A DNA stretch of 41,420 nt from Micromonospora orduensis (GTDB lineage Bacteria; Actinomycetota; Actinomycetes; Mycobacteriales; Micromonosporaceae). This document shows, in pieces, positions 1 to 7,938 of the stretch (positions are counted from its first letter, which is position 1; each line of letters opens with the position of its first letter). The stretch is taken from the NCBI RefSeq assembly GCF_006228125.1, contig NZ_VDFY01000086.1, positions 1 through 41,420 on the forward strand, given 5' to 3'. Both the position numbers and the translations under genes were made by a program. Below the pieces are notes generated by a model. The model was not told the origin of the DNA, searched no databases, and saw only the letters and a program-made list of their open reading frames with translations.

Positions 1-57
1 CATGCCCTCCGACCGCCGCAGCCGCCGGATCTCCGCCCAGTCCTCCACGCTCAGCAC
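1..57 (-). CDS. istA: IS21-family transposase (IstA), N-terminal piece cut by window edge
   Basis: Reading leftward from a GTG at 57, the first 19 residues are VLSVEDWAEIRRLRRSEGM. This is the very typical opening of actinobacterial IS21 IstA transposases, ahead of their helix-turn-helix. The rest lies outside the window, so whether the element is complete, and whether istB follows, cannot be judged. It marks the left edge of the accessory stretch as a mobile-element junction. The family call rests on a short but characteristic segment. Confidence 0.7.
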   Translation of the reverse strand, partial: MLSVEDWAEIRRLRRSEGM

Positions 58-419
58 CTCCCGATGCTTCAGGAGGTGGTCCCGATTCAGCCGGAACCAC
101 GTGGTCAGTTTTCAGGCGGAGCCGACAAGGCTAATGCGGCGGAAGAATCGGTCGTAATAGGGACTGCCGAATCCAGGGCAGTGACTGGCTCATTGGGCAG
201 GGTGCCCGCCACGGGTCGGCTGGATGCCGAACTTCGACACCGCGTTCCTCGGGCGGCCGGCTGCGCTACTCGGCGAGCGCCTCGTGGTATCTCGGGTCCG
301 GCAACGCCCGGCACGGGGTGGAGGGCTCGGTGGAGGTTGCCACCTCATCCGCGGCAGGGCCTGCCGACGGCGCCTCGCGGGCCGTTCGGCCCTGGCCCGG
401 CCGCGCCGGCGGCGGAAGC
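58..419. other. No gene seen; probable IS21 end and response-regulator leader
   Basis: About 360 bases with open frames on both strands but no protein I recognise. The stretch near 100-125 (GTCAGTTTTCAGGCGGAGCC) resembles the repeated terminal sequences of actinobacterial IS21 elements, so the element probably ends here. The open frame that continues into the response regulator from 318 has no family match before residue VSDTVLVVEDD, so I treat it as leader sequence. Confidence 0.4.
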
Positions 420-428
420 GTGAGGGCT

Positions 429-1121
429 GTGTCGGACACGGTGCTGGTCGTCGAGGACGATCGGGAGTTGCGGGACGTCGTACGCCGCTACCTGGAACGG
501 GCCGGGCACGCCGTGCACACCACCGGATCGGGTGCGGAAGCGCTGAGCCGTCTGGCCGCCGGCGGGGTCGACCTCGTCGTGCTGGATCTGGGCCTGCCGG
601 ACGTGGACGGCTTGGAGGTGCTGGCCGCCGCCCACGACGGTCCGCAGGTGCCGGTGGTGGTGCTGACCGCGCGCAGTACGGTCGAGGAGCGCATCGACGG
701 GTTGCGCCGGGGCGCCGATGACTACGTCACCAAGCCGTTCAGCCCAACCGAGTTGGTGTTACGGGTGGAGGCCGTGCTGCACCGTACCCGCGGCACAGCC
801 GGCTCCGTCGCTTCGGCTTGCTTCGGAGGTGGCCGGCTGCGGCTGGACGAGCAGCGCCACGAGGCGGTGCTGGACGGTGATCGGCTGGATCTGACCCCCA
901 CCGAGTGGGGACTGCTGACCACGCTGGCCGCCGCCCCGGGCCGGGTGTACTCCCGCTACGAGCTGATCAACCGGGTCCGCGGGTACGAGTTTCCCGGGTA
1001 CGAGCGCACCATCGACTCGCACGTGAAGAACCTGCGCCGCAAGCTCGGCCCGGACGCCGCCGGCGTGGTGGAAACCGTCCTGGGCGTCGGTTACCGGCTG
1101 GGCTGGACCCATGACCGCTGA
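429..1121 (+). CDS. OmpR-family response regulator
   Basis: Two-component DNA-binding regulator of 230 residues, the usual OmpR/PhoB length. The receiver domain covers about residues 3-115: acidic pair D10-D11, phosphoacceptor D53 in VLDLGLP, T80 in VVLTA and K102 in DDYVTKPF. A winged-helix Trans_reg_C domain follows (about 130-228, ending in VVETVLGVGYRLGW). I chose GTG 429 because the receiver fold begins immediately after it; GTG 420 is an in-frame alternative and the ribosome site is weak for both. The gene overlaps the kinase gene by 11 bases, so the two are surely translated together. Targets are unknown; the convergent DUF2202 gene is the nearest candidate. Confidence 0.9.
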   Translation: MSDTVLVVEDDRELRDVVRRYLERAGHAVHTTGSGAEALSRLAAGGVDLVVLDLGLPDVDGLEVLAAAHDGPQVPVVVLTARSTVEERIDGLRRGADDYVTKPFSPTELVLRVEAVLHRTRGTAGSVASACFGGGRLRLDEQRHEAVLDGDRLDLTPTEWGLLTTLAAAPGRVYSRYELINRVRGYEFPGYERTIDSHVKNLRRKLGPDAAGVVETVLGVGYRLGWTHDR

Positions 1122-2490
1122 GCTGCCGCGGCCGAGCAGCCGGGGGCGGCGGCCCCTGTCCGGCCCGCTGGGCCGGCGGCTGCTGGCCGCGTTCGTGCTG
1201 GTCGCGCTCTCCTCGGTGGCGGTGCTCAGCATCGCCGCGCTGGTGGCCACCGACCGCGGGCTGGCCAGCGCCCAGCAGGCCGAGCGGCAGCAGGTCGCGC
1301 GAAGGGTGGCGGCGGCGGCCGGTGCCGCGTACGCCCGGGCCGGGAGCTGGACCGGCGCCGAGTTGGCGCAGGCCGCGGCGTTGGCCGACGGCGCGGGCGC
1401 CCGCCTGGTGGTGCTGCAACCCGACGGCGGCATGGTGTGGCCCGGCCGCGGCATGGGCCCCATGGACGGCATGCACACCAGCACCGGCACAGTCGTGGAG
1501 GCGCCGATCACCGCCGGCGGGCAGCGGGTCGGCACCGTGCGGCTGACCTTCACCGCTGCGGCGGCCAGCGGCCGCGGCGTGGCCTGGTCGTGGATCGGCG
1601 GTGCCGCGCTGGTCGCACTTGTCGCGGCGCTGCTGGTCAGCGCGTATGTGGTCGGCCGGCTGGCCCAGCCGTTGGTCGCGCTGGCCGCCGCCACCCGTCG
1701 CTTCGCGGCCGGTGATCACACCGCCCGGGCGGCGGTGTCCGCGCCGGGCGAGCTGGGCGAGGTGACGCGCGCCTTCGACACGATGGCCGAGGAGGTGGTA
1801 CGCGCCGAGCGGGTCCGTCGGCAGTGGGCCGCCGACGTGGCCCATGAACTGCGCACCCCGCTGGCCGCCCTGCAGGCCGGCCTGGAGGAACTGCGGGATG
1901 GGCTGCGCCCGGCCGACCCGCAACGGCTTGCCGCCCTGCACGACCAGACCCTGCGTCTCGGCCGGGTCGTCGAGGACCTCGCCGACCTGTCCGCCGCCGA
2001 AGCCGCCGTGCTGTCCCTGCACCCCGTCGACACCGATCTGGCCGCCGTGACCCGCGCCGCGCTCGCCGCCCAGCACCCGCGGCTGGATGCCGCCGGCCTG
2101 ACCGTCATGCCCGATCTCGACCGGCCGGTCCCGGTGCGGGCCGACCCGGACCGGCTGCACCAGGCGGTCACGAACCTGCTGGCCAACGCCGCCCGCTACT
2201 GCCGCCCCGGCGACCGGGTCGACCTGTGGGCGCGCGTCGAGACCGGCGAGGCGCTGCTCACCGTGGCGGACACCGGCCCCGGTATCCCGGCAGAGGAACT
2301 CCCCCACGCTTTCGAACGGCTCTGGCGCGGCCGGGACGCCCGGCACATCGCCGGCAGCGGCATCGGGCTTGCTGTCGTCCGCGAGCTGATCACCGCGCAC
2401 GGCGGTGCCGTCGCGCTGGAATCACCCCCGGGCGGCGGGCTCACCGTCACCATCCGCCTGCCGGCCCGGCATCCGGCCGCCGCCGGTTGA
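1111..2490 (+). CDS. Sensor histidine kinase with Met/His-rich extracytoplasmic loop
   Basis: Membrane sensor kinase of 459 residues, partner of the overlapping response regulator. Transmembrane helices lie at about 22-46 and 158-182, and an extracytoplasmic domain of roughly 110 residues lies between them. A HAMP linker (183-236), a HisKA dimerisation helix with H245 in VAHELRTPLAAL, and a HATPase domain with NLLANAARY, VADTGPGIP and GSGIGLAVV follow. The outer loop contains MVWPGRGMGPMDGMH (108-122), unusually rich in Met and His, which would suit binding a soft metal such as copper; that is inference. Domain order is that of BaeS/TcrY-type kinases. Start ATG 1111 lies inside the end of the regulator gene. 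Confidence 0.9.
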   Translation: MTAELPRPSSRGRRPLSGPLGRRLLAAFVLVALSSVAVLSIAALVATDRGLASAQQAERQQVARRVAAAAGAAYARAGSWTGAELAQAAALADGAGARLVVLQPDGGMVWPGRGMGPMDGMHTSTGTVVEAPITAGGQRVGTVRLTFTAAAASGRGVAWSWIGGAALVALVAALLVSAYVVGRLAQPLVALAAATRRFAAGDHTARAAVSAPGELGEVTRAFDTMAEEVVRAERVRRQWAADVAHELRTPLAALQAGLEELRDGLRPADPQRLAALHDQTLRLGRVVEDLADLSAAEAAVLSLHPVDTDLAAVTRAALAAQHPRLDAAGLTVMPDLDRPVPVRADPDRLHQAVTNLLANAARYCRPGDRVDLWARVETGEALLTVADTGPGIPAEELPHAFERLWRGRDARHIAGSGIGLAVVRELITAHGGAVALESPPGGGLTVTIRLPARHPAAAG

Positions 2491-2532
2491 CCCGGCGATG
2501 AGCACGGAAGCCGGGCAAGGTGTGTCGGAAGG

Positions 2533-2595
2533 CCCAACCCCAGGACCGCGGCGGTGCCGGCCGAGAGCCGGCACCGCCGCGGTCCTGGGGTTGGG
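2533..2595. terminator. Bidirectional hairpin terminator
   Basis: A 29-bp perfect inverted repeat (2533-2561 and 2567-2595) with loop CGAGA lies exactly between the ends of the convergent kinase and DUF2202 genes. No T-run follows, as is common in high-GC actinobacteria. Confidence 0.85.
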
Positions 2596-2596
2596 G

Positions 2597-3283
2597 TCAG
2601 GTCCAGCGGGTGAACGCGGCCAGGTGTCGCTCGGAGGCGGCGAGCAGGTTGGTGTAGACCTGCGTGACATCCGGGGCGGACAGGCCGGCCAGCGCGGCCT
2701 TCAGGTCGGCGATGTCGGTCTGCTCGACCTTCTTGCCGACTCCGAGGGCGGCCGTCTGGCTGGCGTTTCCTTCAGCGAGCAGCTTGTCGTACGTAGCCTG
2801 CACGGCTGGGTCGCTGAACTTCCCGTCGGTCGTGCCCGCGGTCGGGTCGGCCACGCCGTAGCGCTGCAGCAGGGTCCGCACCGTGGTCAGGTGTTGGGCC
2901 TCGGAGTTGGCGATGTGGTCGAAGACCGCCAGGTCGTACGTGGTGCCGAAGGCCCCGTACAGGTTGTGTGCCAGCTTCTCCTCCTGCGCCATCGCGGCCA
3001 GGGTGCTCTTCTGCGCGTCGGTGAGCGTGCCCTGCTGGGCGGCGACCGACAACGCGGCGCACCTGCCGCCCCGGGCCATCGCGCCCGAGCCCATCGGGCC
3101 GGTCGCGCCGTCGCGGGCGCCGTAGCCCATGCCACCGCCCCAGCCTGGACCCGGCGTCGCAGTGGCTGCCGGCCGGTCGAAGGGCCCGTCGCCGGCCAGC
3201 GCTGGCGCGGCGATCGCCACCCCACCAAGGCCCAGCGCGCCCGCTGCTACCAGGATCACCGTCCGGCGGGTCGTTGTTCTCAT
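2597..3283 (-). CDS. Secreted DUF2202 (ferritin-like) protein
   Basis: A 228-residue exported protein. It opens with an Arg-rich n-region (MRTTTRRT) and a hydrophobic helix ending APALA (about 9-30), then a Gly/Met-rich linker (GWGGGMGYG, GPMGSGAM), then the DUF2202 domain with EEKLAHNLY and FDHIANSEAQH. These Glu/His pairs are spaced as in ferritin-like four-helix bundles and could hold metal. ATG 3283 is chosen because AAGGAGG precedes it by about six bases; an upstream in-frame ATG (MKEDE) would overlap that site. It converges on the two-component system, whose sensor loop has a similar Gly/Met-rich composition. Molecular role is not established for the family. Confidence 0.8.
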   Translation of the reverse strand: MRTTTRRTVILVAAGALGLGGVAIAAPALAGDGPFDRPAATATPGPGWGGGMGYGARDGATGPMGSGAMARGGRCAALSVAAQQGTLTDAQKSTLAAMAQEEKLAHNLYGAFGTTYDLAVFDHIANSEAQHLTTVRTLLQRYGVADPTAGTTDGKFSDPAVQATYDKLLAEGNASQTAALGVGKKVEQTDIADLKAALAGLSAPDVTQVYTNLLAASERHLAAFTRWT

Positions 3284-3565
3284 CTCGTCCTCCTTCATCG
3301 GTGCCGACCCCACCACCGTGGCACCGCGGGGTGCGGCTGCCGTGGAGACGGTGTGGAGGCGACATGGAGAACGCCAGCGCCGGGGCGGTGAACGACCCGT
3401 ACCGGCGATGAACGGTCGCCAGGAAGGGTGGCAGCGTGGCGGGCGACCGGAGATCCGGCGCACCGGCCGCTACTCAGCGACACGCTTCCGGTACTTTCGA
3501 TGCCGTTCGGCGATAAGCTGGCGAGAAGTTGGGGATTATTGTTCCTATTTGCCCCGGGGGTGGTC

Positions 3566-3802
3566 GTGCCCGTCCTGCAGTTCTTCAACTCGCCAGCCGG
3601 TCGCGTCGCTCGGGTCGTCCTCGGGTTGGTGCTCATCGTGGTCGGGGTGTCGTTGGGCGGTTGGTGGTGGCTACTGGCCCTGCTGGGCCTGTTGCCACTG
3701 GGCGCCGGGCTCTTCAACTTCTGCACCCTGGCACCGTTGTTCGGCATGCCGCTGTCCGGCCGCCGCTTCCAGGAAGCCAGCCGGAACAGAAGACGCCGGT
3801 GA
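3566..3802 (+). CDS. Small DUF2892 (YgaP-type) membrane protein
   Basis: About 78 residues beginning VPVLQFFNSPAGRVARVVLG, with two hydrophobic helices (VVLGLVLIVVGVSLGG and WWLLALLGLLPLGAGLF) and the closing FNFCTLAPLFGMPLSGR. This is the layout of DUF2892 proteins, which often accompany rhodaneses. The frame stays open upstream to 3428, but bases 3500-3565 use TTA, TTG, AGA, AGT and TTT, unlike the GC-ending codons of real genes here. I therefore place the start at GTG 3566 behind GGGGG. ATG 3500 is the alternative. Confidence 0.55.
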   Translation: MPVLQFFNSPAGRVARVVLGLVLIVVGVSLGGWWWLLALLGLLPLGAGLFNFCTLAPLFGMPLSGRRFQEASRNRRRR

Positions 3803-3830
3803 CCGCCTGGGTGCTCCCACTGTTCGGCTG

Positions 3831-4681
3831 ATGATGTGGTGGGCGATCACCCTCATCGGCGCCGGGGTGGTTTCTTCGCCGGGCTGTTCGGGGCCGGCGG
3901 TTCCGCGGTGGGCACCCCACTGCTGCACCTCGTCGGGGTGCCGGCATTCGTCGCTCTGGCCTCACCGCTGCCGACCGCGGTGCCCGTCGCGCTGGCCTCG
4001 TCGCGTGCGTACTGGAGACGGGGGTTCGTGGAGCGGCGGATCCTCGTGTGGAGCGTCGCCGTGGGGTTTCCGGCGACCGTGGTGGGCGCCCTGGTCACCC
4101 CGTATGTGGGCGGGCGGGTGCTGGTGCGCGTCGTCGAGGTGGTCGTCGCGGCCATCGGTGTGCGGTTGGCCCTCTTTCCGCACCGCGCCGGCGCCCGCGA
4201 GGGCCGACCTCCCGCGTTTCGGTCCCGGATGGTCGGCGTTGCCGCGGTAGTCGGCTTCTTCTCGGGTCTGCTGGCCAACAAGCGGCGGTTTCCTGCTCGC
4301 TCCCCTCTACCTGGTGGTCCTGCACCTGCCGATCAAGCGGGCGCTGGCGAGGCCGCCTCCGCCGTGCTGGCGCTACCCGGCACGGTCACGCACTGGTTGC
4401 TCGGGCACATCGACTGGCGGGTCGTGTTGGTGTACACCGTCTTGGCGGTGCCCGCCGCGTACCTCGGCGCCCGGCTGGCCATCCGCGCCAACCCTGGCTG
4501 GTTGACCCGGGCCTACGGCGTCGTCCTCGTCCTGCTCGCCGTGGGTCTTCTTCTCTCCGGTCGGGGATCTGGGATCCGAGCCTCGCCGGCGGAAGGCGGC
4601 GCAGCCGCTCAGCAGGGCCCAAGGTCCTCTCATCAGGGCCGGACGGGACTTCTGCCGAGGCCGACTGCGGGTGTTGGCTGA
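3831..4681 (+). pseudogene. TauE/SafE-family sulfite/sulfur anion exporter, frameshifted
   Basis: The reading begins MMWWAITLIGAGVV, then must change frame near 3872 to continue FFAGLFGAGGSAVGTPLLHLVG. A second shift near 4281 has one extra A; without it the frame reads LLANSGGFLLAPLYLVVLHL. A third shift near 4345 returns to VLALPGTVTHWLLGHIDW. With these repaired it is a normal polytopic TauE/SafE exporter of about 250 residues. The tail after about 4560 no longer resembles the family. Two shifts compensate, so a near full-length but garbled protein could be made. A second, intact TauE gene is at 9803. Decay or sequencing error are both possible. Confidence 0.75.
4615..4649. promoter_or_regulatory. 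Two DosR-like boxes upstream of the osmC-like gene
   Basis: GGGCCCAAGGTCCT (4615-4628) matches the core GGGNC-N4-GNCCC at all fixed positions but the last. GGGCCGGACGGGAC (4636-4649) is a weaker copy, two mismatches, 21 bp centre to centre. The second ends 58 bp before the OsmC start, the same spacing as other boxes in this window. Assignment is inference. Confidence 0.45.
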
Positions 4682-4707
4682 ATCGGGAGCACGGGAAGGA
4701 GCAGGCG

Positions 4708-5139
4708 ATGGGACAAGCCGGCGCGCAGGCCGTGAATGGGCAGATCGGGACGGTGGACGTCCGCTTCGCGGCAGGTGAGTCCTACGAGTTCGCGGTGCGG
4801 GAACACCGGATGCTGGTGGATCAGCCGCCAGAGGCGGGCGGGGACGACGCGGCGCCAACGCCGACGGAATTGTTCGTGGCGTCGCTGGCCACCTGTGTGG
4901 CGTTCTACGCCGGCCGGTACCTGACCCGGCACGGCTTGGACCGGGACGGCCTGGGCGTGTCGGTCACGTACCGGATGGCGGCGGACCGGCCGGCCCGGGT
5001 GACCGACATCCGGCTGTCCCTGCGGCTGCCGCACGGGTTTCCGCAGGCACGCACGCAGGCGCTGCTGGCGGTCGCGTCGCACTGCACGGTGCACAACAGC
5101 CTGGCCTCCCCGCCGACGGTCACCGTCGACGTGCTCTGA
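4708..5139 (+). CDS. OsmC/Ohr-family thiol peroxidase-like protein
   Basis: A 143-residue OsmC-fold protein. Both redox cysteines are present: one in ASLATCVAFYAGRYL and one in VASHCTVHNSL, the pair that reduces organic hydroperoxides or persulfides in this family. The middle segment GLGVSVTYRMAADRPARVTDIRL is characteristic of the OsmC-like branch rather than Ohr. Length is typical. AAGGAG lies six bases before ATG 4708. A PLP enzyme gene follows after 28 bases on the same strand, probably co-transcribed. A pair of DosR-like boxes lies upstream. Function in thiol stress defence is inferred from family. Confidence 0.85.
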   Translation: MGQAGAQAVNGQIGTVDVRFAAGESYEFAVREHRMLVDQPPEAGGDDAAPTPTELFVASLATCVAFYAGRYLTRHGLDRDGLGVSVTYRMAADRPARVTDIRLSLRLPHGFPQARTQALLAVASHCTVHNSLASPPTVTVDVL

Positions 5140-5167
5140 CCGCGTCCGCGCAGGGGAAAGGTGCGCC

Positions 5168-6886
5168 ATGGAGACGAGCCGTCCGCCGTCGAGGGCCGAG
5201 CGGCTGCTGGCCCGGATCCGCGAGGGGATCATCGGCGAGGGTGAGGTGCTGGACTGCCCGTACGGGCCGCGGCGGATCACCTATGCCGACTACACCGCAT
5301 CCGGCCGGTCGCTGGACTTCGTCGAGGACGCTATCCGGGAGTGGGTGCTGCCCCGCTACGCCAACACCCACACCGAGAGTTCCGGCACCGGCCTGGCGAC
5401 CGGGCGGCTGCGCGAGGATGCCCGGCAGGTCATCCACGACGCGGTCGGCGGGACCGACGAGCACGTCGTCATCTTCTGCGGGTCGGGGGCCACAGCGGCG
5501 GTCAACAAGCTGATCGGGATCCTCGAGCTGCGGCTGCCCGAGGGGCCGTCGCGCCGCTATCGGCTCCTCGACCGCATTCCGCCCGAGCAGCGGCCGGTGG
5601 TGTTCGTGGGCCCCTACGAGCATCACTCCAACGAACTGCCCTGGCGCGAGACGTACGCCGACGTGGTGGTCATCGGCGCGGACGCCGACGGACACATCGA
5701 CCAGGCGGAACTCGCCGAGCAACTGGCCCGGTACGCGGGTCGACCGCTGCGGATCGGCAGTTTCTCCGCGGCCTCCAACGTGACGGGCATCCTCTCCGAC
5801 GTCGACGCGATCGCGGCGCTGCTGCACGCCAACGGGGCGTTGTCGTTCTGGGACTACGCGGCCGCCGGCCCGTACGTGCCGATCCGGATGGGTGAGTCGA
5901 CGCCGGGGGCCGGAGACGGCAAGGACGCGGTGTTCCTGTCCCCGCACAAGTTCGTCGGCGGGCCGCAGACGCCCGGTGTCCTGGTGCTGCGCCGAGACCT
6001 GATCCGTAACCGGGTGCCGACCATGCCCGGCGGTGGCACCGTGGCGTTCGTCGACCCGATCGGCCACCGCTACCTCGACGATCCGGTCGCCCGGGAGGAG
6101 GGCGGCACCCCGGCGATCGTCGAGTCGATCCGAGCGGGACTGGTGTTCGCGCTGAAACAGGCCGTCGGCACCGACGTCATTCAGGCCCGCGAGGAGCAGC
6201 TGTGGTCGCGGGCGCTGCGCCGCTGGTCTGCGAACCCACAGATCGAGGTGCTCGGGAACCCCGAGGCCCGGCGTCTGTCCATCGTGTCGTTGCGTATCCG
6301 CCAGGGCGGGCGGTATCTGCACCACAACTTCCTCGTCGCGCTGCTCAACGACCTGTTCGGCATCCAGACCCGCGGGGGCTGTTCCTGCGCGGGGCCCTAC
6401 GGTCATCGCCTGCTGTCGATCGACGCGGAACGCTCGCACGCGTTCCGCGACGAGATCGGCCTCGGCTGTGAGGGGATCAAGCCCGGCTGGGTACGGATCA
6501 ACTTCAACTACTTCATCTCCGGCACCGTGGCGGACTATCTCATCGAGGCGGTCGACCTGGTTGCCCGCTACGGGCACCGACTGCTGACCGACTACCGCTT
6601 CGACCCTCGCACCGGGCTGTGGCGCCACCACCGTGGCTCCGGGCAGCCGTTGAGCCTGGCCGACCTGAGCCACCTCTTCGACGACGGGGCACAGCGGCCC
6701 GGCCGGCGGGATCGGGCCGGCGAGGACGCCCTGGCGGGGTACCTGCGCGCGGCCTCGGAGATCTTCGCCGGGCGGGACGACCACCTCGACGAGGGTCCGA
6801 CCGGCCTGCCGCCCGACTTCGAGGCGTTGCGCTGGTTCCCTCTTCCCCCGGTGTGCACCGCGCCGGCGCTCGCCGGCGGACCGTGA
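5168..6886 (+). CDS. Class-V PLP enzyme (cysteine desulfurase-like)
   Basis: A 572-residue fold-type I PLP enzyme of the aminotransferase class V group. The Schiff-base lysine is K261 in LSPHKFVGGPQTPG, the pyridine-binding aspartate sits in WDYAAAG (about 229), and NTHTESSGTG (66-75) forms the N-terminal substrate loop. GGCSCAGPYGH carries C405 and C407 in the position of the catalytic cysteine loop of SufS-type desulfurases, though the surrounding motif differs. It is about 150 residues longer than SufS, with a C-terminal extension. It follows the OsmC gene by 28 bases. A role in mobilising sulfur from cysteine fits the neighbourhood but is inference. GAAAGG precedes ATG 5168. Confidence 0.75.
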   Translation: METSRPPSRAERLLARIREGIIGEGEVLDCPYGPRRITYADYTASGRSLDFVEDAIREWVLPRYANTHTESSGTGLATGRLREDARQVIHDAVGGTDEHVVIFCGSGATAAVNKLIGILELRLPEGPSRRYRLLDRIPPEQRPVVFVGPYEHHSNELPWRETYADVVVIGADADGHIDQAELAEQLARYAGRPLRIGSFSAASNVTGILSDVDAIAALLHANGALSFWDYAAAGPYVPIRMGESTPGAGDGKDAVFLSPHKFVGGPQTPGVLVLRRDLIRNRVPTMPGGGTVAFVDPIGHRYLDDPVAREEGGTPAIVESIRAGLVFALKQAVGTDVIQAREEQLWSRALRRWSANPQIEVLGNPEARRLSIVSLRIRQGGRYLHHNFLVALLNDLFGIQTRGGCSCAGPYGHRLLSIDAERSHAFRDEIGLGCEGIKPGWVRINFNYFISGTVADYLIEAVDLVARYGHRLLTDYRFDPRTGLWRHHRGSGQPLSLADLSHLFDDGAQRPGRRDRAGEDALAGYLRAASEIFAGRDDHLDEGPTGLPPDFEALRWFPLPPVCTAPALAGGP

Positions 6887-7172
6887 CGACCGGCGGGACG
6901 CCGAACAGCCCTGGCGCGGGCAGCACCAGCACGATGCGAAGCGCCTCGGTCATGCCGGCGACCTTGTGCAGTCCAGTTGAATGCCGGGGCAGACGACGAG
7001 CTGGTCGTAGCTGACGCGGACGCCCGCGGCGGTGGTCACGACGCGCCCGTCGGGGTCGATACCGGTAGCGGCGTCCTTGATCCACGCAACGCCGTGGCGG
7101 CGCCGGCGCCGACCAGCGTCCGGAGCGACTGGTAGTAGTGCGTCTCGGCCGGGTCGATGAGAGCGACGTCCC
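6887..7172 (-). pseudogene. Fragment of an SQR-like flavoprotein
   Basis: On the minus strand, pieces read RDVALIDPAETHYYQSLRTLVGAG, then WIKDAATGIDPDGRVVTTAAG with VSYDQLVVCPGIQLD, then KVAGMTEAL joined directly to RIVLVLPAPGLFGVPPV. These are successive segments of sulfide:quinone oxidoreductase-like proteins. At least two frameshifts are needed, and the middle of the protein is missing between MTEAL and RIVLV. Neither end of the gene is present: it stops at the PLP gene's stop and at a junction with a TauE fragment near 7172. It is clearly a relic. Confidence 0.75.
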
Positions 7173-7380
7173 GCAGTGGGTACCTCGCTGCTGGTGATCG
7201 CCGTAAACTGGGTGGCGTCGCTGGTCGCCCGCACCGGATCGAGCCACTACGACTGGGCCCTGATCACGCCGTTCACGCTCGCCGCGATCATCGCCAGCCT
7301 CGCCGGCAAACGGGCCGCCGACCGGCTGTCGCCCACCGCGACCACGCGCGGGTTCGCGGCGCTCATCCTCGTCATGGCCG
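7171..7380 (+). pseudogene. C-terminal fragment of a TauE/SafE exporter
   Basis: The frame reads GTSLLVIAVNWVASL, SHYDWALITPFTLAAIIASLAGKRAADRLSP and FAALILVMA, the last three helices of a TauE/SafE protein. The first half is absent: the sequence begins abruptly at the junction with the SQR fragment. It ends where the opposite strand becomes an M56 protease gene near 7378. No start codon context is seen and it cannot make a working exporter. Confidence 0.7.
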
Positions 7381-7546
7381 CGACGAGCAGCCCGGCGGTG
7401 AGGACGGCGACGGTGACGGAGAGTTCCGCCCCGAGCCAGAGCCCGACCGCGAGCCGTGGCAGGGAAGCCATCCAGGGTGCGGTGAGGACGGGACGGGCGA
7501 GGACCGCCACCATGGCCGCCCAGCCGAGCAGCACCAGGCTCGTCAT
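7247..7546 (-). pseudogene. Truncated M56 (BlaR-type) membrane peptidase, N-terminus only
   Basis: The ATG at 7546 overlaps the stop of the BlaI-type gene (ATGA), the standard arrangement of blaI with its M56 sensor-protease gene. The first 55 or so residues, MTSLVLLGWAAMVAVLARPV and WLGAELSVTVAVLTAGLLVAA, are the first two helices of actinobacterial M56 peptidases. After about 7378 the frame runs antisense through the TauE fragment and stops at 7247, so the HExxH catalytic part is lost. The repressor thus lacks its usual cognate protease here. Confidence 0.75.
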
Positions 7547-7938
7547 CAGCCGGCCTCGCCGCGCTGGTCCAGCAGTTCGCGCAGCGCGGCCGCCTCCTGG
7601 GGAGTCATGGCGTCGACGAACCGGGCCAGTGCGGCATGCTGGTCGGCGGCCGAGGAGAGCGCCTCGGCCATGAGCTGTCCGACGTGCTCCTCCCGGCTGG
7701 CCTTCGGTCGGTAGCGGTACGCCCGGCCGGCGAGATCACGTTCCGCCCAGCCCTTGCGATGCAGGTTGTCCAGGACCGTCATCACCGTGGTGTAGGCGAG
7801 GTCGCGGTCCGCCATCACGTCGACCATCTGCCGCACCGTGAGCGGCCCGGGGGCTTCCCACAATGCGTTCATCACCGCGGATTCCAGCGGCCCCAGCGGG
7901 CGGTCGTTGCCGGGGTCCTTCCTTCGGGGTCGCCTCAC
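7546..7938 (-). CDS. blaI: BlaI/MecI/CopY-family repressor
   Basis: A 130-residue winged-helix repressor. LGPLESAVMNALWEAPGPLTVRQMVDVMADRDLAYTTVMTVL, here split by me only for reading, is the typical BlaI DNA-binding region: LESAVMNALW, TVRQMVDVM and AYTTVMTVLDNLHRKGW (about 14-57). A helical dimerisation tail follows. GTG 7938 overlaps the upstream gene's stop (GTGA), and its own stop overlaps the M56 start, so three genes form one translationally coupled operon. Its likely operator is the 49-bp palindrome upstream of the operon at 9708, implying autorepression. BlaI proteins are usually inactivated by M56 proteolysis, but that gene is truncated here. Confidence 0.9.
   Translation of the reverse strand: MRRPRRKDPGNDRPLGPLESAVMNALWEAPGPLTVRQMVDVMADRDLAYTTVMTVLDNLHRKGWAERDLAGRAYRYRPKASREEHVGQLMAEALSSAADQHAALARFVDAMTPQEAAALRELLDQRGEAG

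Noticed and set aside
967..2400. Long minus-strand open frame antisense to the sensor kinase
   Set aside because: A shadow caused by high GC at third positions; no family motif, and the plus-strand kinase is complete.
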